From positions 4,402,001-4,466,000 of the forward strand of contig NZ_CP051685.1 of NCBI RefSeq assembly GCF_012849555.1: a DNA stretch of 64,000 nucleotides, given 5' to 3'. Origin of the DNA: Massilia forsythiae (GTDB taxonomy: Bacteria > Pseudomonadota > Gammaproteobacteria > Burkholderiales > Burkholderiaceae_D). Shown here piece by piece: positions 16,183 to 25,983 of this stretch. The translations under genes and the position numbers were made by a program. The stretch's first letter is position 1; each line of letters starts with the position of its first letter. Below the pieces are notes generated by a model that saw only the letters and a program-made list of their open reading frames with translations, was not told the DNA's origin and did not search any database.

Positions 16183-16695
16183 ATGCCCACCACCCTGCGC
16201 AGCGCACGGCGCCAAGCCGGCTTCACCCTGATCGAGATGGTCGCGGCGACGGCCGCCATCGGCGTGCTGACGGCGGCCGTCCTGCCCAAGGTGACGGCGC
16301 TGGGCGGCGCCGCCCGCGAGGCGTCGATGCAGGCGGCGGGCGGCGCGCTGATGACCGTGGCCGCCACGGCCCATGGCCGCTTCCTGGTCCACGGCGGCGC
16401 GGCGCAGGCGCTGGAAGACGTGACGGTGCCGCTCGTATACGGCTATCCCGCCGCGGTGCCGGCCACGGCCGCCGCCGCCGGCCTGGCAAAGGGCTATACC
16501 GTTTATACCGACGTGTCCGCGCCGACGGACACCACGCCCGCCGTGGCGGCGGGGACGATGTCCCTGGTGCACAACAGCATCGCCGGCACGCCGAGGGCGG
16601 TGCGCTGCTACCTGGTGTATACGCAAAGCCCCGGACCGGAGAGTCCGCCGCAGGTGGCAGCCGGCGGCAATACCACGCCCGGCAACTGCGCCTGA
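16183..16695 (+). CDS. type IV pilin-like protein (MshA/PulG class)
   Basis: 170 residues. The class III signal is clear: a short basic leader (MPTTLRSARRQAG) then FTLIEMVAATAAIGVLTAAV, with the prepilin-peptidase cut expected between Gly13 and Phe14 and the usual Glu at mature position 5. The globular part is Ala/Gly/Thr-rich and ends with a Cys pair (RCYLVYTQ, GNCA) that may close the pilin D-loop. The length suits a minor or MSHA-like pilin or pseudopilin. No assembly genes are nearby. No strong ribosome site is visible; the start was chosen by leader length. Confidence 0.85.
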   Translation: MPTTLRSARRQAGFTLIEMVAATAAIGVLTAAVLPKVTALGGAAREASMQAAGGALMTVAATAHGRFLVHGGAAQALEDVTVPLVYGYPAAVPATAAAAGLAKGYTVYTDVSAPTDTTPAVAAGTMSLVHNSIAGTPRAVRCYLVYTQSPGPESPPQVAAGGNTTPGNCA

Positions 16696-16744
16696 AGCGT
16701 GTCCTTGCGTGTCGCAGCGAGCACGTTGCCGCAGGGCCGCGCGG

Positions 16745-18010
16745 TCACGGCCGGGTCGCGCTGCAAGGCTGCTCGGGATCGTTTTGGATGACGATGCGCC
16801 GGATCGTGCCAGCGGAGAAGAAAGGCACTTCCGGGCACCACTGCCCGCCGGCGGCGCCTGCCACCTGTTTCCAGCGCGTGGTTTCCGTACGTACGCGGCG
16901 CTGCTTTCCAGCCGGGTCGGTTTCCCATATGTCGATCGCAGGTTCCGGCGACATGACCAGCCTGGACTCGCAGTTGCTGAAATCGTCGAACGTCAGCGAC
17001 AGGCGTTCGCCACGCCGTTCCACCCGGTCCGGATAGTCGATACGTCCATCCTGGTAGGCAGGGATGACGTAGCAATACAATCGGCGCCGCCCGGCCAGCA
17101 CCGGCAGCCACCTGCTCGTTTCGCGTCCGCTTTCGCGCAGCGCATTGCCGTGCCAGCGGTAGGTCGTCACGCCATGCTCGCAGCAGCCGTTACGCCATTG
17201 CGACACGATGGTCTTGTGGGTGGCATCGAATTCGGGCGAGGTGATGGCCTGCAAGGCGGGTGGTGCATCCACGAAGCGTCCGCGCGCGGCGTCGTACAGC
17301 CAGGTCCGATGGGGGATGTTGGGACCGGCGGGCGTGGCGGTGGCAATCGTCAGGTCGGGCCATCCGTCGAAGTTGGCGTCGACGATGGCCGGTACGAACA
17401 GGCGGCAACCATCTTGCGCGTCGGTAGGCAGCGTCTGGACCGGCTTGCCGTTCCGGTACAGCCGGATGGCCGAGACACGCGGCTCGTCGTCGCAGTCGCC
17501 GGCATCGGCAGGCAGCGAGCTGGCGACCAGGCGCATCTGGAATGGAAACGCGGGTTGCGCGTGCAGCCGCAGCGGCAGGACGCGTTTTCCTTCCGGCGAG
17601 CGCCAGCTGCCCACCAGGTCCTGGTTTTCCAGCGCGACGCTCCAGCGGCCGGTCGGCGCCGCCGGTCGACGCGAGCGTTGGTCGCGTTCGACCAGTTCGA
17701 TCCTGTCCCGTACCAGCTTGCCGTCGAGTTGCAGCTGCAAGGGCGCGTTCTCCGAACACGCGCCGTAGCAGTACCGGCCGGACAGGCGGGTATCGATCAG
17801 TTCCAGGTTCACCTGGACGTCCTTGTCGCCCAGCTTGCCGGAAAACACGCGGTTCCAGGCCGAGATTTCCACTTCGCCCTTCTTGCCCTCGGCGGCGGCC
17901 GTGGAAGCGGGCGCCACCGCCAGGCAAGCAAGGACCAGCATCCATGGCAGACAGTTGCGGCGCGGGCGCGGCGCCGACATGTCCGATCGTGCCGCCGCCT
18001 GCGCGCTCAT
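16745..18010 (-). CDS. secreted XAC2610/FG-GAP-like protein, last gene of the yfa operon
   Basis: 421 residues with a signal peptide (LPWMLVLACLAVAPASTAAA). The C-terminal half carries an FG-GAP/VCBS-like strand (VDANFDGWPDLTIATAT), followed by HGVTTYRWHGNAL, a combination seen in XAC2610-type proteins. The N-terminal half (SGRYCYGACSENAPLQLQLD, LVGSWRSPEGKRVLPL) looks like a beta-sandwich with cysteines. Its ATG overlaps the yfaP stop by 4 bp, so it is translated with the yfa genes. It is not part of the E. coli yfa cluster as I know it. Function unknown; a periplasmic location is inferred. Confidence 0.75.
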   Translation of the reverse strand: MSAQAAARSDMSAPRPRRNCLPWMLVLACLAVAPASTAAAEGKKGEVEISAWNRVFSGKLGDKDVQVNLELIDTRLSGRYCYGACSENAPLQLQLDGKLVRDRIELVERDQRSRRPAAPTGRWSVALENQDLVGSWRSPEGKRVLPLRLHAQPAFPFQMRLVASSLPADAGDCDDEPRVSAIRLYRNGKPVQTLPTDAQDGCRLFVPAIVDANFDGWPDLTIATATPAGPNIPHRTWLYDAARGRFVDAPPALQAITSPEFDATHKTIVSQWRNGCCEHGVTTYRWHGNALRESGRETSRWLPVLAGRRRLYCYVIPAYQDGRIDYPDRVERRGERLSLTFDDFSNCESRLVMSPEPAIDIWETDPAGKQRRVRTETTRWKQVAGAAGGQWCPEVPFFSAGTIRRIVIQNDPEQPCSATRP

Positions 18011-18798
18011 GGGAACACGAACGACTTCACCAGCGTCAGCTCGCCGGCCGCGCGCATCGGCACCTGGAACACCTGGCGTTTTTCGCGCGGGGTGTTTTCG
18101 TTGGTGATGATCGCCACCTGCGCCACCGTCAGCGCCGAGGTGTCCTGGCCGCTGCCGAAGTAGTTCACGTAGACGTGGTACAGGCCCCTGGCCGGCGCCG
18201 CGCTGGAAAAGATCTCGGGGCCGTAGCCGGTGGTGACGTCGACGTCGAGCGCGCCGCCGTTCGGCATCACGCGGTTGCCGTACCAGGCGTGGCCGCCGTC
18301 CGGCGACACCACGTGCAGGTCGAGGTCGGTGCCGGGCGTGTCCCACGACAGCACCACGCGCAGGCGCGCCTGGGTCTTGCCCTGGTAGACGTCGTAGAAC
18401 TGGGCGCGCGCGCGGTTCTTGCCGTCGGGCGCGCGCACCTCGACCCCGTTGGCGCCGCTGCCGAAGCCGTAGGGGCGGGCGAAGCTGCCGTCCTCGTTCA
18501 CCTGCAGCGGCATGGCGGTGCCGTTCACCACCAGCGTGGCCGGCTTGTCCTTGGGCGCGCCGGCGATGCGGCCGCGGATCTGCGCGGTCTCGCTCTGGCC
18601 CGGCTGCAGGTTCACCGAGGATGCCGGGTAGTTCACGCCCTGCGTGTACTGTTCCGCGGCGCCGGCCGAATTGCGCCAGCCGCCGGCGGGGGCGTCGATT
18701 CGCACCTGCGCGTGCGCCGGCGCGTGCGCGCCCGCGGCCAGCAGGCAGGCGATGCCGCACAGTGCATGGCGGCGCAGTTTGTCGATGAGGCGTTTCAC
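18007..18798 (-). CDS. yfaP: DUF2135 periplasmic protein YfaP
   Basis: 263 residues beginning with a signal peptide (LCGIACLLAAGAHAPAHAQ). The C-terminal half holds the DUF2135 features (RVVLSWDTPGTDLDLHVVSP, GHAWYGNRVMPNGGALDVDV, GLYHVYVNYFG), a calcium-binding-like beta-sandwich also found in secreted adhesin-like proteins. The start is a GTG at 18798 with GGAGAG upstream, overlapping the yfaQ stop (GTGA). Position after yfaQ matches the E. coli yfa order. It probably acts in the periplasm with the macroglobulin YfaS; its biochemical role is not established. Confidence 0.87.
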   Translation of the reverse strand: MKRLIDKLRRHALCGIACLLAAGAHAPAHAQVRIDAPAGGWRNSAGAAEQYTQGVNYPASSVNLQPGQSETAQIRGRIAGAPKDKPATLVVNGTAMPLQVNEDGSFARPYGFGSGANGVEVRAPDGKNRARAQFYDVYQGKTQARLRVVLSWDTPGTDLDLHVVSPDGGHAWYGNRVMPNGGALDVDVTTGYGPEIFSSAAPARGLYHVYVNYFGSGQDTSALTVAQVAIITNENTPREKRQVFQVPMRAAGELTLVKSFVFP

Positions 18799-20573
18799 AG
18801 GCTCTCCAGGTTCAGGTCGACCAGCCGGCGCGCGGTCTGTTCCACGTAGGCCTCGTCCTGTCCGCGCGGATGGCCGCGCAGGGCGATGTGGACGTATTCG
18901 TGGGCCAGCGTGATGCGGTCCTCGCGGCCGGACAGGGGGCGCATGAAGATGCGGTTGCGCGATTGTTCGGAATAGGGCGCGCCCAGCGCCAGCTCGCATA
19001 CGCTGGGCAGCTGCGCCGGCCGTTCGTAGCCCGGCTGGCTGCGCAGCAGGCGTTCCCAGCGCGGCAGCATGGCGGCCAGCCAGTCTTCGTTGCCGTGCAG
19101 GCGTCGGCAACTGCGCCCGCCGGCGCCGTCCACCGTCAGCACGGCGCCGGGGTAGGCGCGCGCCAGGATGGCGTCGAACGGGCGGCCGGCGCGCGCCTGC
19201 GCCAGCGCATCGCTCCAGGCCAGCACGTTCGGTCCGGGCGTCGTGCCGTGGTAGCGCACGGCGGGGCCGTCGACCACCAGGCGGTCGGTCCAGCGCGCCA
19301 CCGCCAGCGCCGCCGGCGACGGCAGGTCCGGCCCCACGCGCTGGGCGGCGCTGCTGTCGGCGATGCGCCGGCACGAGCCTTCCGGGCGCGCGTTCTGGCG
19401 CAGGTAGCTGCGCGCGGCGATCGCCAGCGCCTTGGCCGCTTCCGGCTCGGCCGCGCCGCCCTCGCGTTCGAGCACGCGCGCCACGTAGTCGTTGACGCCG
19501 AAGCGTCCCTGCAGCAGAGGATGGCCGCCGGGACCGCGCGCCAGCGTCATGCCGTCGGCGCGGAAGGCCAGCCGCTGGCCGTTCTCGAACAGCGCCACAT
19601 GGCGTCCGGCCAGCGGGCCGGGCCGCGCCGGTCCGGCCGGGCCGGTGACGCTGCGCAGCGGATAGCGCGCGAAGAAATCCACCACCACGCAGCCGGCATC
19701 GGCCGGCGCGGCGCCGGCGGCATCCGCCGCGGCGACGGGCGGCGGCAGCGCCGCGGCCAGCTGCGGCGCCCAGCCGCGCAGGATGGCGGCGCTGGTGCCG
19801 GCGCCGGCGAACCACACCGGGGTGCCGTCGGCCAGCCAGCCGGCGGCGCCGCCCAGCGGCGCGCGCGGATGCCCGGGTTCGTGCCAGGAAAACGTCTTCA
19901 CGCGCAGGCGGCTGCCGAACCAGCGCACCGTGTCGGCGCCGCGCCCGTCCAGCACCACGCGCAGCAGCGCCGCTTCGGCATCGGCACGGCTGGCCGGCGG
20001 CAGGCTGGCCAGTGCGCGCAGCAGGCTGTCCAGGCGCACCGTGCGCTCCGGCGTCAACAGCGCCGGGTCGGCCAGCCAGGCGAATTGCCCGGCGGGCGCC
20101 GCGCCGAGGCGACGCGTCCAGTAGCGCCGCCAGGGGTCGCGCGCCAGCATCAGCCGGGCGGGGGAAAAGAACAGGCCGCAGGATTGCGCCAGCGCGGCGT
20201 CGCGGTCGATGCTGGCGCCCGCTTCGCAGCAATACACTTCGTCGGGCACATGCCCGCCGCAGCGGTAGTCCGGCATCGGCAGGCCGCTGTCGGCCGCGTA
20301 CACGTAGACGAACAGTTTCCACAGGCTGCCCAGCGGCACCGGGCGCGCGCCGGCGGCGGCCGGCGCGGAGGCGTGCACCGACGCGGAGGGCGGCCGCGCG
20401 CCCTGGTGCAGCTGCAGCGCGGCGACCTCGCCGCCGCGCAGCCAGGCCAGGTCCAGCGTGGCCGCCGCCGGCTGCGCGCACGCCGCCGCCAGCAGGCACG
20501 CCGCCGCCAGCGCGCGCGCGCGTGGACGCCATGGGCGCCGCGGCGGCGCGCGGAGCGGACCCGATCGCATCAT
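18795..20573 (-). CDS. yfaQ: DUF2300 protein YfaQ
   Basis: 592 residues, exported (hydrophobic signal about 19-39). Three blocks can be read. The N-terminal block has PLGSLWKLFVYVYA with an SxxK pair (Ser83, Lys86) reminiscent of penicillin-binding or serine beta-lactamase folds, and RVKTFSW further on. The central block has VNDYVARVLEREGG and AAKALAIAARSYLRQNA, similar to SpoIID-type lytic-transglycosylase and amidase-enhancer domains, with ILARAYPGAV following. The C-terminal block has a HExxH motif (LAHEYVHIAL, His558-Glu559). The domain readings beyond DUF2300 are inference. Its ATG overlaps the yfaS stop (ATGA). The role is probably in the cell envelope. Confidence 0.85.
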   Translation of the reverse strand: MMRSGPLRAPPRRPWRPRARALAAACLLAAACAQPAAATLDLAWLRGGEVAALQLHQGARPPSASVHASAPAAAGARPVPLGSLWKLFVYVYAADSGLPMPDYRCGGHVPDEVYCCEAGASIDRDAALAQSCGLFFSPARLMLARDPWRRYWTRRLGAAPAGQFAWLADPALLTPERTVRLDSLLRALASLPPASRADAEAALLRVVLDGRGADTVRWFGSRLRVKTFSWHEPGHPRAPLGGAAGWLADGTPVWFAGAGTSAAILRGWAPQLAAALPPPVAAADAAGAAPADAGCVVVDFFARYPLRSVTGPAGPARPGPLAGRHVALFENGQRLAFRADGMTLARGPGGHPLLQGRFGVNDYVARVLEREGGAAEPEAAKALAIAARSYLRQNARPEGSCRRIADSSAAQRVGPDLPSPAALAVARWTDRLVVDGPAVRYHGTTPGPNVLAWSDALAQARAGRPFDAILARAYPGAVLTVDGAGGRSCRRLHGNEDWLAAMLPRWERLLRSQPGYERPAQLPSVCELALGAPYSEQSRNRIFMRPLSGREDRITLAHEYVHIALRGHPRGQDEAYVEQTARRLVDLNLESL

Positions 20574-23500
20574 TCCACCGCTAGCTGGCGCATGGTCTTG
20601 CCGCCATCCTCGAAGGCTTTCTGGTCCGGCTGGTACATGCGGTAGAAGCGCGCCGGCGGCAGCACGTAGCGGCCTTTCTGGGCGAAGCGCAGCAGGTGGC
20701 GCACGGTGACCGTTTCCGCCAGGGCGTCCACCGGCACCGCGTAGCCGTCGCGCCGCTCGACGTGGCGCGCCCGTTCCAGCGCCACCGGTTCCTTGCCGCC
20801 CAGGAGCTTGATGCCCCAGGTGCTGCCTTCGACCGTGGCACCCGGCGGCAGCGCCACTTCCAGCAGGCCGAAGCGGTAGTTGGCATTGGCGGGCGGCTTG
20901 AGCGTGATCTCGTCCATGTACAGTTCGTCGGTGCGCAGCGCCTCGCCGGCCTTGACCGGCTCGGTGCGGTAGCCGTCCTTGTCGCGCTGCATGCGCAGGA
21001 TGCGCCGCTCCACGCCCACCGGCAGCGATTGCGCTTCCGGCGCGCGGCTCTCGTACTCGACCACGGCCAGCGTGGCGGGCAGCGCTGCCTGCGCCAGGCG
21101 CAGGCGCTCCGGCACGCCCTTGCCGTTCCAGCGCCAGGCCGGCAGCCCGGTGCGGGTGTCCTGGCGGCGCCAGTCGCCGTCCAGCGCGGCCTCCGCCAGG
21201 CCGGCCGGCTGGGCGCCGCCCAGCTTCTTCTGCAGCCAGACCAGCGTCAGCGCGCGGTCCACGGTCGGCATCTCGGCGCGCACCGCGGCCAGGATGGCAT
21301 CGGCGCGGGTGACGGGCAGCTGGCCGCCCAGCACCAGCAGTGCCTGCGCCACCGGCGCCGGGCTGGCCAGCAGCGCCTGGCGCGCCGCGTCGACCTGTTG
21401 CTGCAGCGGCGCCGGCAGCGTGGCGCCGTTCTGCGCCGCCACCAGGCCCAGCAGCGCCAGGCCCATGGCGTCGGCATTTGCGCCGGCCGCCTTGCCGGCC
21501 GCCTGCTCCTGCACCGCGCCCAGCACCAGCGAGGCGTTGGCGGAGGCCCGGCCGCGCTGGTTGCCCAGCACCGTTTTCGCCTGTTCGTCGACCAGGCCGG
21601 CCGCCAGCGTCTGGGTCGGCAAGTCCATCTCGTGCGCCAGCCACAGTACCAGCGCGCGGTCCAGCAGCGGCTGCTTGAGGCCGTGTTCCTGGTACACCGC
21701 CAGCACGTTGTTCCAGTGCTCGGGCGGCAGCTCGATGCGCAGCGCGCGCGCGGCGAGCCAGTCGGCGTAGTAGGCGTAGGCGGTCATCAGGGCGTCGCCG
21801 CGGGTGCCGTTGCCCCACCAGCCGAAGGTCGCCTGCGGCCCGGCCATCGCCACCAGGCGCAGGCGCTGCGACTGCAGCATGGCGCCCAGGCGGCCGCGCA
21901 CCGCCAGCGCCGCCGGCGCATTCGTCGAACCCGCGTTGCCGACGCTCTGCAGCGCCATGGCCAGCGGAATCAGGCGGCTCGCCGTCTGTTCGACGCAGCC
22001 GTACGGGTAGGCGATCAGGTCGTCGACGATGCGCGCGAAGTGGCCGGCGGCGTCGGACGCGAACGTCACGCGCACGTCGCGCGCGTCCGCCGGCAGCTGC
22101 AGCGCGGTGTCCTGGCCGGCCAGCGGCAGCACCTGCGTGCGCGTGCCGCTCCAGCCGGCCGGCAGCGTGGCCAGCGGGGTGTCGAGGGCGTCCACCAGGC
22201 GCCCGTCCTGGCGCACTTCCAGGCGCAGCGCGCCGGCGTTGGGCGGCAGCGCGAACTCGGCATAGTTCACGCCGGGCTTGGCGGCGACGTTCAGCGCCTG
22301 CGGCTGCGGCCCGCCCAGCAGCGTCAATGCCAGCGCCTGCTCCTTGCCGCTCTGGTTGAACAGCGCCACGCTGGCGCGCGGGGCGTCGCCGGCGCGCATC
22401 CAGTCGGGCGCGGTCCACTTGGCATAAAAGGCCTTGTCCGAGCGCAGGTAAGCGGTGCGCTGGCCGACCCGGCCCTGGGCGTCCATGGCGCGCCCGGTGA
22501 TGCGCCAGCGGGTGAGGGCGTCCGGCATGGTGAAGCTGACGCGCGCGCGGCCGCTGGCATCGGTGCGCAGGGACGGCGCCCACAGCGCGGTGTCGACGTC
22601 GTCGCGGCGCGGCCGCTCCAGCACCTTCACCCCGCGCTCGTTGTAGTTGTGGCGCGCCGGCGCCGCGTCGCCGCGGCCCTGCGCCACGTCGTAGCTGATG
22701 AACGACAGGCTAGCGGTGGTGCGCACGTTGTTGCGGCGCGGGTGGTAGAAGAAATCGTCGATGGGCGGCGCGATCTCCGGCTGCAGCACATAGATCATCT
22801 CGTCCACCACGCCCAGCGTCACCAGGGTCGACACCGGCTTGCCGTCCAGCTGCGCGCTGACGTCGAGCGTGACTTTTTCGCCCGGCTGGTAGACGTCCTT
22901 GTCGGCCTTGAACTGCAGCGCGATGCGCGGCTCGGCGATCTGCAGGCCGGCGTTCTCGAACACGAAGTCGCCACGGCGCACGCTGGCCACCGAGAACGTC
23001 ATGTTGGGACCGTAGTCCTCGCGCACCGGAATGCGCACGCGCCACTGGCGCGGCGCCACCCGCTGCGCGCTGAACCAGTCGGCGCCGCCGGTGACCAGGC
23101 CGTGGTGCTCGACCTTGTCGCGCTCCAGCGTCACCAGCGCCTGGTCGGCCGGTTCCGAAAACGTGACCAGGGCCTCGGCGGTATCGCCCACCGCATAGCG
23201 GGCGCGGTCCAGCACGATCTCGATGCTGCCCGGCGTGGTCCTGACGCCGTCGCCGCTGACCCAGTGGCTGGCGGCCGCCACCAGGTTGCCGCGCGCGTCG
23301 CGCAGCGACAGCTGGTAGGAACCGGCCTGCGGGAAGCTCACGTCCCAGCCGCGCGCGGCCGGGTCGAAGTCGCCGGCGGTCCTGGTCTGGGTTTCCAGAC
23401 GCACCATCTCCCAGCGCGTCGGGCGTGCGGCGGCGGCTGCGGCTGCGGCCGCGTTCGTGCTCGTGGATGGCGGCGCCGCGTTCTCCGGCACCAGGTCGAA

Positions 23501-25252
23501 ATGCACGCGCTGGCCGGGGTCGGAGAACTGGCGCGCGGCGCTCAAGCGGTAGCTGGCGGACGCGCGCTCGATCAGCAGTTCGCGCGTGGTCTTGACGCGG
23601 TAGGCGGCGCCGTCGGTGGCCAGCAGGGTGACGATGTAACGCGACGGCTGGGTGGCGGCGGGCAGCGTGAAGTCGACGTTGCCGTCGTTGTCGGTCGTGA
23701 GTTCCTGGGTCTTCAGCTCCACCGGGAACAGGCCGCCGTAGCGCAGCTCGCCCTCGACCATGGTGTTCTGCTGGCTGCGCAGCGACAGCGCCACGGCGGC
23801 GCGCCGCACCGGCTTGCCGTCCGGGTAGCGCAGCGCGATGCTGCCCTTCACCGTCTCGCCGGTCTTGAACTCGGGCTTGGCGGGACGCACGTCGATCTCG
23901 AAGTGAGGCTTGACGTATTCGGCCACCCGGAAGGCGGCGCCGTAGGTGCCGTCCTGGTAGCTGAAGCGCAGTTCGTAGCCGCCGGCGCCGGCGCTCTCCG
24001 GCAGGCGGAAGCGCGCCTCGCTGCCGCTGTCCGGCGACAGTTGCAGGCGCTGCGTCAGCACCGGGGTGCCGTTCGGGTCGATCACGCTGAGCTCGACCGG
24101 GCCGGCGGCGGCCGGCTGCGACACCCGCGCCGACTTGAAGTCGCGCGCCAGGAACTTGACGTTGACCTCGTCGCCCGGCCGGTACAGCGGCCGGTCGGTA
24201 ACGGCGTACACCTTGGTGTTGTAGATCTCGCTGTCGTAGTAGTAATTCTCCGAGACGAACACGCCGCCCTGCTTGTCCTCGCCGATCACGTAGGTGTGTT
24301 CCGGGCTGCCGCGCTCGAACACGGCGATGCCGGCGGCGTCGGTGGCGCCCGATTGCAGGATGCCGGTGCCGTCGCTCCAGGCCAGGCGCGTGCCCGCCAC
24401 CGCGGCGCCGTTGTCGCGGCGCGCGCTCCACACCAGCATCTGGTTGGACGACACCTTGGTCACCGCCATGGTGTCCGAGACGAACACCAGCGTGGTGGCG
24501 CGGTGCTCGCCGATGATGGCTTCCACCAGGTACAGGCCCGGCTTGCGCTGGCCGACCGGGATCATGAGGTTGCCGCCGCCGGACGGCAGGAAATCGCTGC
24601 TGGAGCCTTCCAGCTTGACGCCCTTGGGCGGCTCGATCGGCCTGGCCTGCCAGACCGGATAGCGGAAGCTGTCCACCATCTCGAAGCCTTTCAAGGGCTT
24701 GTATTGCGGATGGTGCGCGAACACGGTGGGGCGGCCGATGGCGTCGTCGGTCCGCAGCGCCGGATGGGTCTCGGTGACGGCGCGGCGGGCGTCGCCGGTG
24801 AAGATGCGGCGCCACAGCAGGCGCGACTTCTTCCACCAGCTGTCCCACAGGTAGCGCAGCGTGTTGGCCAGGCCTTCGCCCTGGTAGTTGCCGGCCACCT
24901 CGATGCGGTGCAGGTTGCGCTGCTTCTTCAGGAACTCCAGCGGCTGCGGCACGCGGTAGACCACGATGTCGACGCCGGAATAGGCTTCCAGGCTGGCGCG
25001 CGCCATGTCGCGTCCCGGCACTTCCAGGCGCACGCTGGCGACCTCGTTGCTGCCGCGGGTGGCGTCGGACAGCAGGAAGAAGGGCTCGCCCTTGAAGGTG
25101 GTATAGCCGCTCGGCTGCTCCCAGGGAATCGGATCGGCGGCGCCGGCGCTGCCCGGCAGGGCCGCCAGCGCAAGCACGGCTGACAGCGCGACCGCCAGCG
25201 CCATGGCCAGCGCCGCTCCCGGCTGGCGCGCGCGCCGTGCCAGGCCAGGCAT
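20570..25252 (-). CDS. yfaS: alpha-2-macroglobulin-like protein YfaS
   Basis: A bacterial alpha-2-macroglobulin of 1560 residues, thought to trap proteases in the periplasm. The signal peptide (ALAMALAVALSAVLALAALP) lacks a lipobox, as in the YfaS rather than the YfhM type. MG domains fill the N-terminal two-thirds, with the MG motif TDRPLYRPGDEVNVKFLARD near 330. The thioester motif is intact: GCVEQ (Cys1086, Gln1089) in a predicted alpha/alpha thioester domain. The C-terminal receptor-like domain includes the strands round LLRFAQKGRYVLPP. The start at 25252 is set by a TGATG overlap with yfaT. This length is close to full E. coli YfaS (about 1530). Confidence 0.93.
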   Translation of the reverse strand: MPGLARRARQPGAALAMALAVALSAVLALAALPGSAGAADPIPWEQPSGYTTFKGEPFFLLSDATRGSNEVASVRLEVPGRDMARASLEAYSGVDIVVYRVPQPLEFLKKQRNLHRIEVAGNYQGEGLANTLRYLWDSWWKKSRLLWRRIFTGDARRAVTETHPALRTDDAIGRPTVFAHHPQYKPLKGFEMVDSFRYPVWQARPIEPPKGVKLEGSSSDFLPSGGGNLMIPVGQRKPGLYLVEAIIGEHRATTLVFVSDTMAVTKVSSNQMLVWSARRDNGAAVAGTRLAWSDGTGILQSGATDAAGIAVFERGSPEHTYVIGEDKQGGVFVSENYYYDSEIYNTKVYAVTDRPLYRPGDEVNVKFLARDFKSARVSQPAAAGPVELSVIDPNGTPVLTQRLQLSPDSGSEARFRLPESAGAGGYELRFSYQDGTYGAAFRVAEYVKPHFEIDVRPAKPEFKTGETVKGSIALRYPDGKPVRRAAVALSLRSQQNTMVEGELRYGGLFPVELKTQELTTDNDGNVDFTLPAATQPSRYIVTLLATDGAAYRVKTTRELLIERASASYRLSAARQFSDPGQRVHFDLVPENAAPPSTSTNAAAAAAAAARPTRWEMVRLETQTRTAGDFDPAARGWDVSFPQAGSYQLSLRDARGNLVAAASHWVSGDGVRTTPGSIEIVLDRARYAVGDTAEALVTFSEPADQALVTLERDKVEHHGLVTGGADWFSAQRVAPRQWRVRIPVREDYGPNMTFSVASVRRGDFVFENAGLQIAEPRIALQFKADKDVYQPGEKVTLDVSAQLDGKPVSTLVTLGVVDEMIYVLQPEIAPPIDDFFYHPRRNNVRTTASLSFISYDVAQGRGDAAPARHNYNERGVKVLERPRRDDVDTALWAPSLRTDASGRARVSFTMPDALTRWRITGRAMDAQGRVGQRTAYLRSDKAFYAKWTAPDWMRAGDAPRASVALFNQSGKEQALALTLLGGPQPQALNVAAKPGVNYAEFALPPNAGALRLEVRQDGRLVDALDTPLATLPAGWSGTRTQVLPLAGQDTALQLPADARDVRVTFASDAAGHFARIVDDLIAYPYGCVEQTASRLIPLAMALQSVGNAGSTNAPAALAVRGRLGAMLQSQRLRLVAMAGPQATFGWWGNGTRGDALMTAYAYYADWLAARALRIELPPEHWNNVLAVYQEHGLKQPLLDRALVLWLAHEMDLPTQTLAAGLVDEQAKTVLGNQRGRASANASLVLGAVQEQAAGKAAGANADAMGLALLGLVAAQNGATLPAPLQQQVDAARQALLASPAPVAQALLVLGGQLPVTRADAILAAVRAEMPTVDRALTLVWLQKKLGGAQPAGLAEAALDGDWRRQDTRTGLPAWRWNGKGVPERLRLAQAALPATLAVVEYESRAPEAQSLPVGVERRILRMQRDKDGYRTEPVKAGEALRTDELYMDEITLKPPANANYRFGLLEVALPPGATVEGSTWGIKLLGGKEPVALERARHVERRDGYAVPVDALAETVTVRHLLRFAQKGRYVLPPARFYRMYQPDQKAFEDGGKTMRQLAVE

Positions 25253-25983
25253 CAAGCCAGAAACGAGAGCCGATACACGCCGGCGAAATTCGGATTGTCG
25301 GGCGTTGGTTGCCACCGCGTGTCCTTCCAGTTCATGAGTTGTCGAATGCCGACGGTGCGCAGGCCGTTGTCGCCCGGCGCGACCGTGCCGGTGTGGTAGG
25401 CGATCGAGGCGCCCATCCATACCATCAGGTGTTGTTCCGTGCCCTGGTCGTAGAACAGCAGGTCGCCGGGGCGGGCGGCGTTGACCTCGCGCCCGACGGG
25501 GCGGCTGTTGTGCTGCACCAGCGCCAGCGCGGTGACGAAGTGGCCGACCGTGCCGCCGGTCTGCACCCAGCGGTTGCGCAGCAGCGCCTGCTGCGGACCG
25601 AGGTCGAGCTCGGGCGGCAGGCTGGCGTCGGTGCGCATGCCGTTGGCGCGCATCCACCTGGCGTCGTGCGGGCTGAGCGCCTCGGTGACGGCGAAGCGCA
25701 CCAGGCCGGCGCAGTCGCGGTGCTGCCAGCGCGGATTCGGCCCGCGCGCGACCTGGTCGCGCACGATGCGCACCATCCAGGCCTGGAACGCGCGGCTCTG
25801 CTCGACGCTCAGGCGCGGCTGGGTGCCGGGCAGCTCCTTCAGCGCGGCGGCCGGCGGCGCCAGTGCGCCCAGGCCGGCGCCGCCGGCCGCCAGCGCCAGC
25901 AGCTTCAGACAGGCGCGCCGTCCGGGCTGGACGCACCCTTGCCGCGGCGCCGGTGCGCGATCCGGCCGGCGCCCGCCGCTCAC
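25252..25983 (-). CDS. yfaT: DUF1175 protein YfaT
   Basis: 243 residues. An N-terminal twin-arginine-like leader ([17 protein letters not shown]) suggests Tat export. The mature part looks like a cysteine-hydrolase (NlpC/P60-like) fold: candidate Cys in [13 protein letters not shown], then [20 protein letters not shown] with His in the expected place. This fold reading is inference; DUF1175 is the known family. The start is a GTG (25983) overlapping the yfaA stop as GTGA, and its own stop overlaps the yfaS ATG. It is slightly longer than E. coli YfaT (about 207) owing to the leader. Confidence 0.85.
   Translation of the reverse strand: MSGGRRPDRAPAPRQGCVQPGRRACLKLLALAAGGAGLGALAPPAAALKELPGTQPRLSVEQSRAFQAWMVRIVRDQVARGPNPRWQHRDCAGLVRFAVTEALSPHDARWMRANGMRTDASLPPELDLGPQQALLRNRWVQTGGTVGHFVTALALVQHNSRPVGREVNAARPGDLLFYDQGTEQHLMVWMGASIAYHTGTVAPGDNGLRTVGIRQLMNWKDTRWQPTPDNPNFAGVYRLSFLA

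Noticed and set aside
20696..25183. A 1495-codon open frame on the plus strand
   Set aside because: It lies opposite yfaS, has no family-like motifs and a His/Gln/Arg-rich composition typical of antisense frames in high-GC DNA.
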